Source of the DNA: Nephrocerus scutellatus
Lineage: Eukaryota > Arthropoda > Insecta > Diptera > Pipunculidae
NCBI GenBank assembly: GCA_947095585.1
Contig: OX352762.1
Span: 42,518,537 to 42,582,536, forward strand
DNA: 64,000 bases
Direction: 5' to 3'
The notes beneath the pieces were generated by a model. It was not told the DNA's origin, searched no databases, and saw only the letters and a list, made by a program, of their open reading frames with translations. A program made the position numbers and the translations under genes. Below are positions 46,251-57,165 of the stretch, one piece after another. The first letter of the stretch is position 1; every line of letters begins with the position of its first letter.

Positions 46251-47224
46251 GGACCAAAAAAAATAAAAAAATTTTAAAACCCGAGATCGGCGCTCTCCAT
46301 AGGCCGAAAAAAGAGACCGGTGCTCACCAAATACCGAAGACTTCAGGGGAGAGCTACTCGAACCTTAAAGGTGGGTCTCCCTCCAGAGTTATAGTGTTAT
46401 CGGATTCTAAGGATTCAACTCCAGGGACCAGCAAAGCATCAGGGGGGAGCTACCCGAACCTCAAAGGTGGGCCTCCCTCCAAAGTAATAGGGTTGTCTGA
46501 TCCTAAGTCATCGACTGGGACCAGCAATGCCAAGTCTCTTTCTTTGGGCAAGCGACACTATAGAGAACGTCGTTCAGCCCACAGGATACTAGTAAGGTGG
46601 GCTGAGATCCCCAAGGGGCAGCTCACTAAGGAGCAAAAAGACTCTCTAGCATGGGCGAAAAAGACAGCTGACTACGTCGGTAACCCTGAAAGGGACTGCG
46701 TGCCAAAAAGGCAGAGGTCTCTGGATGAGGTGGATGTGGCCAGCAGTAAAAAAGCCAAAGTGCATGAGGCGCTCTAAAGACGCACAAATCCAAGTCGTAT
46801 AGTGACGTCAAAAGGGAACACGTGTTAGTGCTTGCTGTCATTGACAGAAATCATGATGAAGGGAACATCTCTTCGGATAGATAGAAGTCAGTGGCTAATG
46901 CTCTAAACTGGGTGTTTTGAAAAGTCCTTAGGGAAAACCCGGGACCCACTCCGTCCTGCAGAGATGCGGGATGGTTTCGAGGCAGGGTGAAATTATCTGC
47001 ATGCTCAGACCAGAGATCTGAATTTCTCTATAAGAGGGCTATCTCTGAGGTTGGGGAGGTGTGCCCGGGCGCAAAGCTTGAAGAAGTCAGTAGGGATGAA
47101 ATCCCGAACAGGCCTAGAGCACGCATTTGGCTTTTATTATGCAGATAATTCATGCCAGTAACCCGAACCTTCCGTGTGTTCTCGGGGACAGAAAATTAAA
47201 CCGCTATAGCGGTTATAGAAGGAG
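46251..47224 (+). pseudogene. LOA-type LINE ORF1
   Basis: 46394-46777 encodes a basic, Ser-rich protein (SAHRILVRWAEIPKGQLTKEQ). A near-duplicate 60-bp stretch (GGGAGCTAC...AACCT) sits at its start (about 46350 and 46448). After a stop, 46920-47200 continues in other frames (GWFRGRVKLSACSDQRSEFL, PNRPRARIWLL), an ORF1 conserved in LOA/Bilbo-like insect LINEs as I recall them. ORF1 proteins bind the LINE RNA. Broken. Confidence 0.6.
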
Positions 47225-48662
47225 AAGGTAAGGTAATTTTCTTATGATTAAAAACCTGCAAATTAACTGACATCATACTAAGGCCGCTTCGGCGGCGCTT
47301 ATCCTTAGACTGTCCAAATAGGCAGAAGACCTAATTCTTATACAGGAGCCATGGATAAGCAATAATAATAGGATCTGTGGACTCAACTCAAAGGGGTACA
47401 CAATCCTACATTCATGTAAGATTGGAAAGGTAAGATCATGTTTAATGGGAAATACTAATTTGAATATTTTTCTACTCCCACAATTTAGTGACGGGGACAT
47501 AACCGCGGCCAGCTTAGAGTTGGGCAACAACACGATCTGGCTGGTTTCTGCGTACCTCGATCGCGAGAAGAATACATCGCCGGATAACCTGGTTGAACGT
47601 ATTCTGAAAGCAGACAAACAAAAAATCTGTTTGATTCTCGGGTGCGATGATAATGCACACCACACAGTCTAGGGAAGCACTGACATTAATGATAGGGATG
47701 AGTCTTTTTTTGAATACCTTTTAAATACTAACCTCCTAGTTTGTAACATTGGACAAGATCCCACCTTTATTACTAAAAATAGACGGGAAGTGCTAGATGT
47801 AACTCTCGTTCTTGATAAGATTTTCCATATGGTAAAAGAATGGAGGGTAGCGAAAGAGCAATTCTTCTCTGACCACAGGTATATCACTTTTAATCTAGGC
47901 AGAGAAGTTTTTAATACAAAATACCCCTAAGCCCCCAGTGATAGTAGAAGAACTTGGCTGCATGGTGAACACTGTCACTAACGCATGTAATCGTTCTATG
48001 GGAACAACGTGTTCTACGGCTTACCCAAGAGGTAAACGTAGACCAGTATGGTGGTCCTCTGTAATAAGGGAGCACCAGAAAACTAGTAGAAGGGCCTTTA
48101 ACAAGGCAAAGAGTACTAAAAGTACCGAAGACTGGGACTTCTATAAGGAATGCCTTAAACTCTACAAAAGGGAAGTTAGGAGTCAAAGAGCGGATTCATG
48201 CCTTACAAAGCAGCTGGTCCAGACCGAATCATACCAGCGGAATTACAAAAAAACTCAGAAATCATCCTACCATGGTTAGAAGTGATTTTCAAAGGGTGTC
48301 TGCTAAATGCACATTCCTAAGAACTGGACGGAAGTCAAAGTGGTCTTTTTTCCAAAAGTAGGAAAAAGCTCACATGGGTACCCAAAGGACCTGAGGCCAA
48401 TAACCCTATCCTCCTATCTGCTGAAAACTTTGGAAAGGTTATTGGATGTTTACATAAGAGACCAGGTGGGTTACGATAGATGGGCTCAGTCTCAGCACGC
48501 TTACTGCAAAGGTAAGTCGGAAGAGACAGCGCTGCACACATTGGTACGTACGATTGAGAAATCACTACAGTCGAAGGAATACACACTCATAGCATTCCTC
48601 GACATTGAAGGTGCCTTTAATAATGTAAAGACCGAGACTTTGATGTCTTCAGAAACGAAATA
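47225..48662 (+). pseudogene. LOA/R1-type LINE pol, 3'-truncated
   Basis: 47290-47890 encodes the AP-type endonuclease: ILIQEPWIS (catalytic Glu), GCDDNAHHTV, EVLDVTLV and FFSDHRYI (SDH). Then a linker at 47938-48279, and RT at 48307-48662 with VKVVFFPKVGK, KDLRPITLSSYLLKTLE and FLDIEGAFNNV (catalytic Asp). It stops just after this first RT motif. There is a TAG after HHTV and several frame changes. LINEs usually lose 5' ends, so loss of the 3' end suggests a later deletion. Confidence 0.8.
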
Positions 48663-49039
48663 AGCAAACTTGGGTAAACAAATTGGGTAAATAAATCAGC
48701 CGAGTAGCAGACAGTGGAACAAACGTAATATTTGAAGCAAAAAAAACAGTGGAACAAAAAATACCTCCTCGAATCAATATATAAGTTAACGTCAACACAA
48801 GTGCTGACCCAACGGAAATGCTGACCAAGCGTCTGGCTTGTTTGTCTTCATGAAATAAATTTCCATAGAAATTCATATTGCAATAAATGTAAATCAGCAA
48901 TAAATTAATATCTATTTCCATCGAAATTCATATTGCAATAAATGTGAATTATTTCTAAGTCAGCAATAACTTAATTTCTGTGTGAATGCGAATGCAAGGT
49001 ATCGAAGGTAAAATGTTTTCTTGTAAAATATTTTTAAGT
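48663..49039. other. no firm gene; trace of copia-type RNase H
   Basis: 48785-48840 encodes SADPTEMLTKRLA, which resembles the end of copia RNase H, but it is only about 20 codons. A 40-bp phrase (ATTTCCAT-M-GAAATTCATATTGC) occurs twice, at about 48860 and 48915. Confidence 0.3.
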
Positions 49040-49560
49040 TAGTTCTAATTTCTAAAACTGGAATCAGATAATAAAGGTCAGAGCAACCTGCTCTGAAAAA
49101 ATATTTTTTTAGTAAATTTAATTAACTGGCGAAAAACATGGGTCATGGGCATTCTGCGCTACTGTTAAAAATTACTGGCAACATAAACTTCGGGTTAAAT
49201 TAAGTATAACCAAGCTTATAATCTGTAGAAGTGTTTGTGAATAATAGTGGACAGCCAAACCACTAACAGTGAAGAAAATAAGAGTGGATAACCAAACCAC
49301 CAACAGTGAAGTGATTAGGAGTGGACAACCAAACCACCAACATTGAATTAAATAAGAGTGGACAACCAAGCCACTAAGAAAACTGTGGAGTGATAGGGAA
49401 ATACTAAGGCCCCAGAGTAGTTCTACTAACCAAAGGAACAAAAAGGAGTCAGGGTAGTCTGACAGCCGCCCTAGCCAACAGAAAGCAGCACGGAACCTTC
49501 CCCAAAAAAACCAAAAAATGTTAAGAAGAAATGCTACAAGAATTTATCATAATATTACTG
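49040..49560 (+). other. LTR end, primer-binding site and leader with minisatellite
   Basis: 49065-49250 is homologous to 29395-29580: an AATAAAGG-containing LTR end, TGGCG at about 49128-49132, and the leader start. A 37-bp minisatellite follows at 49246-49380 (units at 49246, 49283, 49320, 49357; AGTGGACAACCAAACCACC). The hairpin-like GTCAGGGTAGTCTGAC at about 49449 resembles 34107. Probably the 5' part of the element whose gag starts near 50609. Confidence 0.55.
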
Positions 49561-49639
49561 AAAGTCAATAATAAAAAAATATATATTTGTATTAATCAAT
49601 ATTGAAAAGATTTAAATCAAACATGAACCAATATTCAAT

Positions 49640-50600
49640 ACTCTTAGGCTAATACCACACGAGCTCCAAAATGGTCGCGCGCCCAATTGTCCGCGCGCCC
49701 GGGAAGGGCCGATCGACAGCATATTAGGTTTTTTTAGGATTTTGAACTATCGTCTGACTCTGGCCCGGTGACATGTTTAATGCACATTTGGAATACCTTA
49801 AAATAAAAAGCCCTTTAATACCAAAGCACGATTTCCGATGACAACACTTTCTATTAAAATTTTGGGCCCTGAGGCCCGAGGGGCGCCCATATATTTTTTT
49901 TTAAATGAACCCGATTTTCGAATTTAAAACCTGTGTATCCATTGAACAAAACTTTTTGTAAAACTTTTGGAGTGAGGCCCGTAAATTCTTTAAAAATTAG
50001 CCCGATTTTCTTCGAGTTTAAAACACATGTGTATCTCCAAACGCAGTTATGCGTGAACAGACATACATTAAGAAAATTTCAAAATGCAGAAGAAATTTTT
50101 AATGATGCGCTCCCATTTGGAAGCTCGTGTGTTCATTCATTCTTCCAGAGCTTCCAAATGGGAGCGCGTCATTAAAAATTTCTTATGCATTTTGAAATTT
50201 TCCGGTTATCTTAATATATAAAAATGAAACACTGTCTGTATGTCTGTTCACGCATAACTTGAAGACCGCTCATCCGATATAGCTGGTAATGCTATTGAGG
50301 GGGTTAACGTGGCGGGTGGCTTGACTCGAAGACCGTGCATTTATTTTTATTTTTATACATAAACTTATTGGGACAACTCACTGAATGCCTTGCACGCGGC
50401 AATAAGGTGGGCTATACCCTTTATTAAAATTGAAATTAAAATAAACATATTAATAATAATATTAATAGGGCTGTTATATGTCGTGAGGAGGGGGGTATCT
50501 CAAGGTGGGTCAGTTGGGGAGAGGGTAGTGTGATGGGGGCAGCCAGACAACGCTAGGTATTTCAGCAAGTACAACATAAATTAAATGAACGATTTTATGA
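49640..50600 (+). mobile_element. Helitron-derived material with foldback
   Basis: 49660-50040 holds GGGCCCTGAGGCCCGAGGGG-type units like the satellite at 58561-59410. 50215-50265 is a Helitron head (TTAATATATAAAAATGAAACAC then GTCTGTATGTCTGTTCACGC). 50500-50570 matches the interior of the Helitron at 24922 (about 25195-25250). No CTRR end followed by T was found, so it is truncated. It sits between a leader and a gag of the same LTR element. Confidence 0.6.
50042..50265. repeat. large inverted repeat (foldback)
   Basis: Left arm 50045-50124 and right arm 50147-50260 are inverted copies. The inner ~52 bp (AAAATTTCAAAATGCA...CCATTTGGAAGCTC) is near-perfect; the outer part pairs GTTATGCGTGAACAGACATAC with its complement, with ~35 bases unpaired in the right arm. 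The loop is about 22 bases. Confidence 0.9.
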
Positions 50601-50608
50601 AAGAAAAT

Positions 50609-51830
50609 CATGGATAGTTAGATTGATATTGAAAAGATGATAGTGGAACTAAGAGAAAAACCGGAAAACAAAAATAAAAAATAATCCTAACAATAATAGC
50701 GACCTAGTTCAACTTATCACCACTAGTAGGGGAAACACTACACATACAAGGACGTCAAATAATTCGATAATGAATCCCGCGTCTGACATTAATAACGAAA
50801 TAGACCAACCTATTAACTTAGTTGACAATAACTTGAATGACTTAGACAAAATACTGGATGTAGTTAAGAGCCTGAGACAATTCTCTGGGCAAGCTCATGA
50901 ATTAAATTCATGGAATAAGAGTGTTGACAGAATACTTTTAATCTACGAGCGTCTCAAGGGTACTCCCAAGTACTACGGTATTTTATCTGTAGTACGCAAC
51001 AAAATTGTAGGACATGCCGATGTTGTACTAGAATCGTACAACACGCCCCTAAATTGGGGAAAAATCTCAAAATGCCTTACTCTCCATTATGCAGATAAGA
51101 AGGATTTAGGAACCCTCGAATATCAAATGACAATGTTAAGTGCAAGGTAATAACACGGTCCCTGACTTCTATCAGGCCGTTTATCACCACTTCTCTTGAT
51201 GTGATGAACAATATGACTCAATGCTACCGTGACAAAGCTCTCAATACCTTTGTCAGAGGTTTGAAAGGCGAGTTGGCTCGGTTACTCAGCATACGAGAAC
51301 CAGCAGACCTTCCGCAGGCTTTGTGTTTGAAACTAAAAAACGTAGACTTTCGAGCTCAACATGCAAATAATTCCATAGCTCTGTCGGAAGATAAGCACAA
51401 CAAGCACCACCAGTTCCTGCTAAAAGAATCTACTATTCAGGACCAACACCAGTTCCGGCTCCCAGATGAGTTTGTTATCCTCAACTACTGCATAACCCCT
51501 GTACTCCTCAATCACATCAACTTTATAGAGTCGTACAATATCAGCCTAGATACCAACAGCAAAGAATGCCACCAAACCAACGACCTCTTCCACCTTAACC
51601 GATGTCCATTGACTATTTCCTCAAAACTCAAAGAGTTTTCCAAAACAGGTCAAGGAATCAACAATTTACACAAAAACGCCAAAACTCGCATCAAATGCAC
51701 CAACCACAGAAAATGCAGAGAATTCATCACACAATTCAATCCGGTGATGACGGAAAGGCCTAAGAAGATTATGAAGCAGAGATCGCGAACGAAAATCAAA
51801 ATTACGAATCTTTAGAAGAATACATTACGA
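50609..51830 (+). pseudogene. gag of errantivirus-like gypsy element
   Basis: It opens near 50609 ([18 protein letters not shown]), shifts frame near 50680, runs through the ATG-initiated stretch 50770-51150 ([19 protein letters not shown]), shifts again near 51150, and continues 51201-51815 with [20 protein letters not shown], typical of gypsy/17.6-group capsids. The C-terminal part is basic and lacks a zinc knuckle. Not functional. Confidence 0.75.
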
Positions 51831-51849
51831 AAGCGGTTATTTTGACCAA

Positions 51850-53360
51850 CCCGAAGACTTGACGACATTCATTTTTTAGATTGAAATCCTCTTCGCTGCC
51901 CTTTTTTGAACATATTTCTAGCGGAGAGGCCCTAAAATTTTTATTGACACTGGGTCAAACAAGAATTACGTTCAACCACGTCGTATTAGGAATCCTTTAC
52001 TAAACGATAAACCCTTTTATGCTCACTCTGTTGAAGGAAGTATTAAAATAACTCATCACGCAAAGTTGAATAACAACTTTTTGATCCTAAAACAGATAAA
52101 AAAAATTGTTCGTCCTCCCAAGCCTCAATTCATTTGATGGTATCTTAGGACATGACACACTAAAACAATTAAATGGAATCATTCACACAAGTAAAAATCA
52201 TATGTCTATTCACCCTGGTTTCACTCATCTAAGAATTTCAACCCCAATTAAACAACATCAACCACAATTTGTCAATAACATAAATATCAGAACCGATCAC
52301 ATGACTAAGGATCAATACTCCGAACTTATTAAAATCATTCATAGATGTCCCAATCTTTTTTCTGAACCAAACGAAAAATTAACATACACTACCACTTTTA
52401 AGGAAGAAATCCGAACTGCAACTCGAGATCCCGTTTATTCGAAATCATATCCATATCCTATGGCACTTAAGAACGAAGTCGAAAAAGAAATACGAAAATT
52501 ACTGGAAGATGGAATCATAACACTATCAAAATCCCCTTACAATTCTCCTGTTTGGATTGTCCCCAAAAAAATGGATGCTTTAGGAGGAAAAAAATTTCAA
52601 ATGGTAATTTGTTACCGTAAGCTCAACGCTGTAACTGTTGCCGATAAGTATCCAATTCCTGAAATATATGAAATTCTTGCAAACTTTAGTAAAAATAAAT
52701 GGTTCTCCATAGTAGACTTAAAAAGTGGCTTTCATCAGACCCCACTAAAAGAATCTGACATAGAAATAACTGCCTTTTCGGTTAACAACGGCAAGTTCGA
52801 ATTTACGCGGCTCCCATTCGGGTTAAAGAACGCTCCTTCCATTTTTCAGAGAGCTCTAGATGACATTCTAAGAGACATTATTGCAAAATGTTGCTATGTC
52901 TATATCGATGACATTGTCATCTTCGGGAAAGACGAAACCGAACATTTTTTGAATCTGAAAAAAGTATTTCATACTTTAGAAAATGCAAACATGAAAATTC
53001 AGCTAGATAAGTGTAAACTTTTTCAGAAAGAAGTTGAATTTTTAGGATTTATTATTGGAAGATTGGGAATAAAAACTAATCCAAAAAAAGTACAGGGTAT
53101 AGTTGACCGACCTATCCCCGAAAACTTAAAAGAACTTCGATTCTTTTTCGGAATGTCAGGTTATTGTTGCTGCTTTATAAGAGATTACGCAAAGTTGGCG
53201 AAACCTCTGACATCCCTTTTAAGAGGGGAATAGGGACACGTGTCCAAAAATATGACAAAATAAAACGAATTCAGTTGAACCAAGAAGCTATCGAAGCATT
53301 TAATAAATTAAAAAACCAACCCATAAAAATTTTAATTTTTCGTGTAAATTCTCTAATCTA
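51850..53360 (+). pseudogene. protease and reverse transcriptase of errantivirus-like element
   Basis: The protease DTGSNKNYVQP is at about 51943, in a frame different from its upstream sequence. 52106-53233 is a long open RT: FDGILGHDTL, YNSPVWIVPKK, KWFSIVDLKSGFHQ (catalytic Asp), [25 protein letters not shown] (catalytic YIDD) and GFIIGRLGIKTNPKK. It is well preserved through the RT thumb. After the stop at 53231 a short frame-shifted piece remains; RNase H, integrase and any envelope gene are absent. Confidence 0.88.
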
Positions 53361-53577
53361 ATCGGGCAATGTGCAGTTTTAATAAAATCGGGTAAATTTT
53401 TTAAAATTTTTGTTAGGGAGCCCGTTCCCTGCGCTTACTTTCAATTTGAAGAAAAAGTGTTGTCCATCGGAATTACACATGCGTATAAAATTCGAAGAAA
53501 ATCGGGTACTTTTTGACGTGACAACGTCTCACTACAAGGTATAATGGGGTGCTTTTTCAAAAATCAAAATGTTAATT
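53361..53577. mobile_element. Helitron-type satellite piece
   Basis: Short stretch with GGGAGCCCG-TTCCC and GAAGAAAATCGGGTACTTTTTG, like the units at 58561-59410. No gene. Confidence 0.4.
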
Positions 53578-53733
53578 GAGACACTGTTATGTCCGAATGT
53601 TGTGATCAACAGAAGTGAGACACTGTTATGTCCGAATGTTGTGATCAACAGAAGTGAGACACTGTTATGTCTGAATGTTGTGATCAACAGAAGTGAGACA
53701 CTGTTAAGCGTCACACTTTTAAGTGAGCCACTT
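53578..53733. repeat. 39-bp tandem repeat, four units
   Basis: Units start at 53578, 53617, 53656 and 53695 (GAGACACTGTTATGTCCGAA). Three are almost identical; the fourth diverges after GAGACACTGTTA. Directly adjacent copies without spacers, so not a CRISPR array. Confidence 0.95.
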
Positions 53734-53744
53734 TTAAATATCAG

Positions 53745-53915
53745 TACTTTGGGAACTAAGCCATTCCCCAAGCGATACGCATGAAATTCCGAATGTAGGA
53801 CTAAGATGCGACTATAAGACTTCTTCCTATGGAAATTCTGGAATATGATCATTATGGTCTGGAATTTCTGGAACAAATCAATTTCTCAAGCGATTCGCAT
53901 GAAATTCGGAATTAT
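53745..53915 (-). repeat. inverted fragment of the 118-bp satellite
   Basis: One and a half units of the satellite at 20018-23850 in opposite orientation (GCATGAAATTC, GTAGGACTAAGATGCGAC, TTCCTATGGAAATTCTGG). It also contains ATGATCATTATGGTCTGGA, found next to the main array at 19968. Confidence 0.85.
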
Positions 53916-54759
53916 GGTCTGGAATTGCGAATGCAAACCGCAACCAAAACTGGAAGCGCTTAAAGTCTACTGGCATGTCGGTCGGAATCTTTGGGATGCG
54001 TTGACAGATAGTAAAAGAAAGACCGTGCAAAAAGATCAGCTGTCAAATGACATTTGCGCACGTAACCCAAACAATTGGAATTTATTGGAACAGAAATGAA
54101 AAAACGACTTTTGTTGAACAGATCGCAAATCAACACAAATTTAATTTTATTTTAATTTAGGCTGGAATGCGTTTTTCCAGAGTTTTAATTTCACCAAAAA
54201 CATTCATTTGGGTTATTTCATCAAAAAATATCCAATTTTCGTGTTCCAAATTTTCCCGAATTTTATTTTGCTAAAAATATCTCCGGGAGCATAACGAACA
54301 AAACAATTTTTGCTGTTTGTCCGAATTTTTCGACTTTCCTTTGTAATTGTCTTTGTTTCCCAGGACTATAACGAACAAAACAAAAAAAGAATTACGCAAA
54401 TTCATCGTTCGAAGCAGGAGCTATGGTCGCGAGTTCATACAAAAATCCTATGGAAAACAGCACTTTCAGTTTTTTATTTGAATTTTAAAATTTTCCGGGC
54501 AACTTTTCCATTTTTTTTCCGCATAAACCTTTTTCGGACTATGACGAATTTATAAAATAAAAGTTAGTCAAATCGGTCCAGTCGCTCTCAAATGTTTTTC
54601 TGGATAGGGAAACCCAAATCACCTAGCGGTATGAAATATACTTTACGACCTATTCTCATACCTACCAAATATACATAAAGAATTTCATAACAATCGGTCG
54701 AGCCGTTTCTGAGCAGTGGGACGACAAGCACCATGACACGAGATTTTTTTATATATAGA
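53916..54759 (-). mobile_element. Helitron-like element, minus orientation, left end unresolved
   Basis: On the minus strand the head is TCTATATATAAAAAAATCTC (from 54759), followed by GAAACGGCTCGACCGATTG, a layout seen in many insect Helitrons, and the right edge is followed by T. A second GACTGGACCGATTTGACT phrase (about 54570) suggests internal duplication. The 3' CTRR end was not located. 53916-54100 has an unrecognised 60-codon open stretch (+) and may be host DNA. Confidence 0.5.
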
Positions 54760-54973
54760 TTCATATTGATTTTGCATATTATATTATTATCATTACTGTT
54801 TATATTATTATTATTTTGTGTAAATTATTCTTCTTCGCCTTCGCGTTTCGTGTGGTCGTTCCTCTGGTGGTACGGCGGGCGTCAGCTGTGAGTCTTTTCA
54901 CTTAGAGTTGTGTTGAACTGACAGCTCACTTTCCAGTTGAATGTACTGAGGGAGGAATAAGGAATATTATCTG

Positions 54974-55075
54974 CTCAAGCCCTTAGGGCGGGTGGAGGAA
55001 CTTGTGAGAAATGAACAATTGAGTATGCTGGAAAAAAACCCCTGACCACGGGTGGGGGCACTTGTTTCTCCACAC
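54974..55075. repeat. two hairpin units with shared loop
   Basis: 54974-55008: stem CTCAAG / CTTGTGAG around a loop CCCTTAGGGCGGGTGGAGGAA. 55029-55071: weaker stem GGAAAAAAA / TTGTTTCTCC around CCCCTGACCACGGGTGGGGGCA. A third unit is at 55757-55795, separated only by the LINE at 55094-55747. The stems differ between units while the loops are alike. Confidence 0.6.
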
Positions 55076-55093
55076 GTAGTATCTAACTAGATT

Positions 55094-55747
55094 CTTCATC
55101 CTCATCATATTTGGGTTTACAAAAAATCTCTCCACCGGTCCAGATTCCGAGCCGATGTCATCCAGTTTCGCATCTATAAACTCTGATCGTCTTGGTCTAC
55201 GCCATCCTTCCACCGTAGGATTGGCCGGCCTAGCTGTCGTGTCCCATAAATCATACCGCAAAAGACTCTCCGAGCAGGATCCTCTTCACTCATTCGAGCT
55301 AGATGTCCTGACCACCGGAGCCTACCGAGCTTAATTCTCTGCACGACGTCGACATCGCGATGACGCTCGTAAGAATCATCATTATAGAGTCTCCGGAATC
55401 GTCCTACCTCACATATGGGGCCAACAGTTCTCTGTAAGACTTTTCTCTCGAACACGGCTAAGAGGACAAAATGCTTTTTGCTAAGCATCCAAGTCTCGGA
55501 TCTATATGTGAGTTCTGGTATCAACATTGTCTTATATACCAGCAGCTTGGATGTTATGGTTAAATTCCCGGATTTGAATTGTCTTGAAGACTAAAGTAGG
55601 TATTGTTGGCTTTAAGCAACCATGCGCGTATTTCTGATTCCATGGTTTTATCGGCTGCTACAGTTGACCCGAGATAGTTAGAGGACTGCACTACTTCAAA
55701 TTCGTGCTCTACAGTTTTAGTTGAGAGACTAATGTTGGATCTTCTGT
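55094..55747 (-). mobile_element. RTE-type LINE, 5'-truncated, with 12-bp target duplication
   Basis: Flanked by TCTAACTAGATT at 55082-55093 and 55748-55759. On the minus strand it encodes NYLGSTVAADKTMESEIRAW and, after a frameshift near 55560, LTYRSETWMLSKKHFVLLAV, RIKLGRLRWSGHLARM and GRPILRWKDGV, the region after RT in RTE-like LINEs. It ends in a short GATGA-type repeat rather than poly-A, as RTE elements do. Enzyme domains are absent. Confidence 0.85.
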
Positions 55748-55756
55748 TCTAACTAG

Positions 55757-55795
55757 ATTAGAAAGCCCTTATCGCGGGTGGGGGAACTTTCTAAT
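55757..55795. repeat. third hairpin unit
   Basis: Perfect 9-bp stem ATTAGAAAG / CTTTCTAAT around the loop CCCTTATCGCGGGTGGGGGAA (55766-55786). The stem overlaps the LINE target duplication by three bases. Without the LINE the three units would be spaced 58 and ~62 bp apart. Confidence 0.75.
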
Positions 55796-56189
55796 TAAAC
55801 AAAAATTCAGGGTGGTTACCACAGGGAATCCTTTATTAGCAAAAAGAGATAGATTTGTTATTTTTTCGCTGCTTTTAAATTGTTTCCTATTGTGTAATTA
55901 CAACAACAAAATAAATTTGGAAAAATCTATTCTGTTTGTTCTTTTGACGACTATGTGCTGTCATCCGGCTGCTGGAGTTTGTTTCTATGCCGTATGCCAA
56001 TAGACGCCGCTATCGGGAATGCAGGTGGTTTGTGTCTTGCTTTATTGGTTCGTACTGTGCGCGAATTCATAGGTTCGTACTGTGAAATTGATGTGAAACC
56101 AAATTTAATAAAATTTGGTTCCTCCCTTTACTTAAGGGGAAGAAAAATGATCCTATCACAGATTTGTTTTTTTTTTGTTCTGTGTTAAA
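55796..56189 (-). other. possible 3' LTR of minus-strand gypsy
   Basis: No gene. On the minus strand an A-rich tract (about 56165-56180) precedes TGTGATAGGATC, a possible LTR start, and AATAAAGG lies near 55830. Contains the palindrome AACCAAATTT-AATA-AAATTTGGTT at about 56097 and a repeated GGTTCGTACTGTG. Confidence 0.35.
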
Positions 56190-57165
56190 TTAGTGGTGGG
56201 GAAATTCGGGGTACGGAGCACGTTTAGTGTTGCCATGATTCGTGGATCCTGATCTTTTGCTGTCGCTGTTGTGGTCTGCTTGTTGTTCTTGAACCTGTGA
56301 TCCATGGAGTGTTTTGTTTCTTGTAGGTAGAATTTCTTCAATAGGCTGACGTGTGCGACTCGTAAATCTTTCTCGCCTTCCTTTCCGATTTTCGCTAAAA
56401 AGGTAATGAGAAACCAAAGATTTGGAAAGGTCCGCCAAACTTGGAAGCCAGTTATGCTGTAAACTGGTCAACTGCCTTTCACAGGTTATGTTGCTTCACT
56501 AGTACTAATTCCCAACCCAGCGTTTCCAAGGTTGTTTGCGAAGATTTTAGTATCTCGTCTGGTCTTTGGCCGCTCTTATGAGATTTCTCCTGATCTGAAA
56601 AATCTCGCGTAACTGGGTAGCTCTGTCGTGCAGGGGCTGCGTGTTGCCACCTGACCATAGGGCGCAGTCATCGTAATGGGCTTTGGGTAATCGTGGTTCT
56701 CTACCTTGGGTTAAAAAGGCAAGACTATACTATGTAGTTTCGTATTCCACGAAATTTAGTGCCAACGAAATTTCTGGCAGCATGTCGTCCCACTCGTTCT
56801 GTTTGTTTTCGACAAGTTGTGCAATCATCATTTTCGAATTCGTGTTCACTCTTTCGGCGGCGTTTTCTTGCGGGGTATTGGTTGCAGAGATTGTTTTTCT
56901 TGCCTCGATCTCATGAAGGTATAGTTAAAACGCCTTGATCCGAAACAGCACCATTGTCCGTGATGATTTGTTTTGGGACGCTATACCGCGTGATGATTGG
57001 TTCCTGTAGCGCCTTCCTTAATGAATTGCTAGTTGCCTTTCGCAATGGCACCATTTCGGTCCATTTGGAGAATTTGTCAAACATTACGAGCAGCATTGTG
57101 TTTTCGTGTGTCGAGAGAGGCAGGGTCCGCCGAAATCTATACTAAGCGTAGATCATACCCTACTG
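56190..57165 (-). pseudogene. Ty3/gypsy integrase (core to C-terminus)
   Basis: 57096-56911 encodes VMFDKFSKWTEMVPL (first catalytic Asp) and ITDNGAV (second Asp). About 56885-56640 encodes PQENAAERVN (catalytic Glu) and TQGREPRLP in other frames, and 56471-56190 a basic tail. Stops and shifts between them make it dead. Upstream pol is missing: beyond 57165 the sequence is unrelated or too decayed. Confidence 0.8.

Noticed and set aside
50555..50570. CTAG as the 3' end of the Helitron at 50215
   Set aside because: The following base is G rather than T and no hairpin precedes it; the match to the Helitron at 24922 is to interior sequence.
53578..53733. Four regularly spaced 39-bp repeats, CRISPR-like at first sight
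   Set aside because: Units are directly adjacent, with no unique spacers, in a eukaryotic genome; it is a minisatellite.
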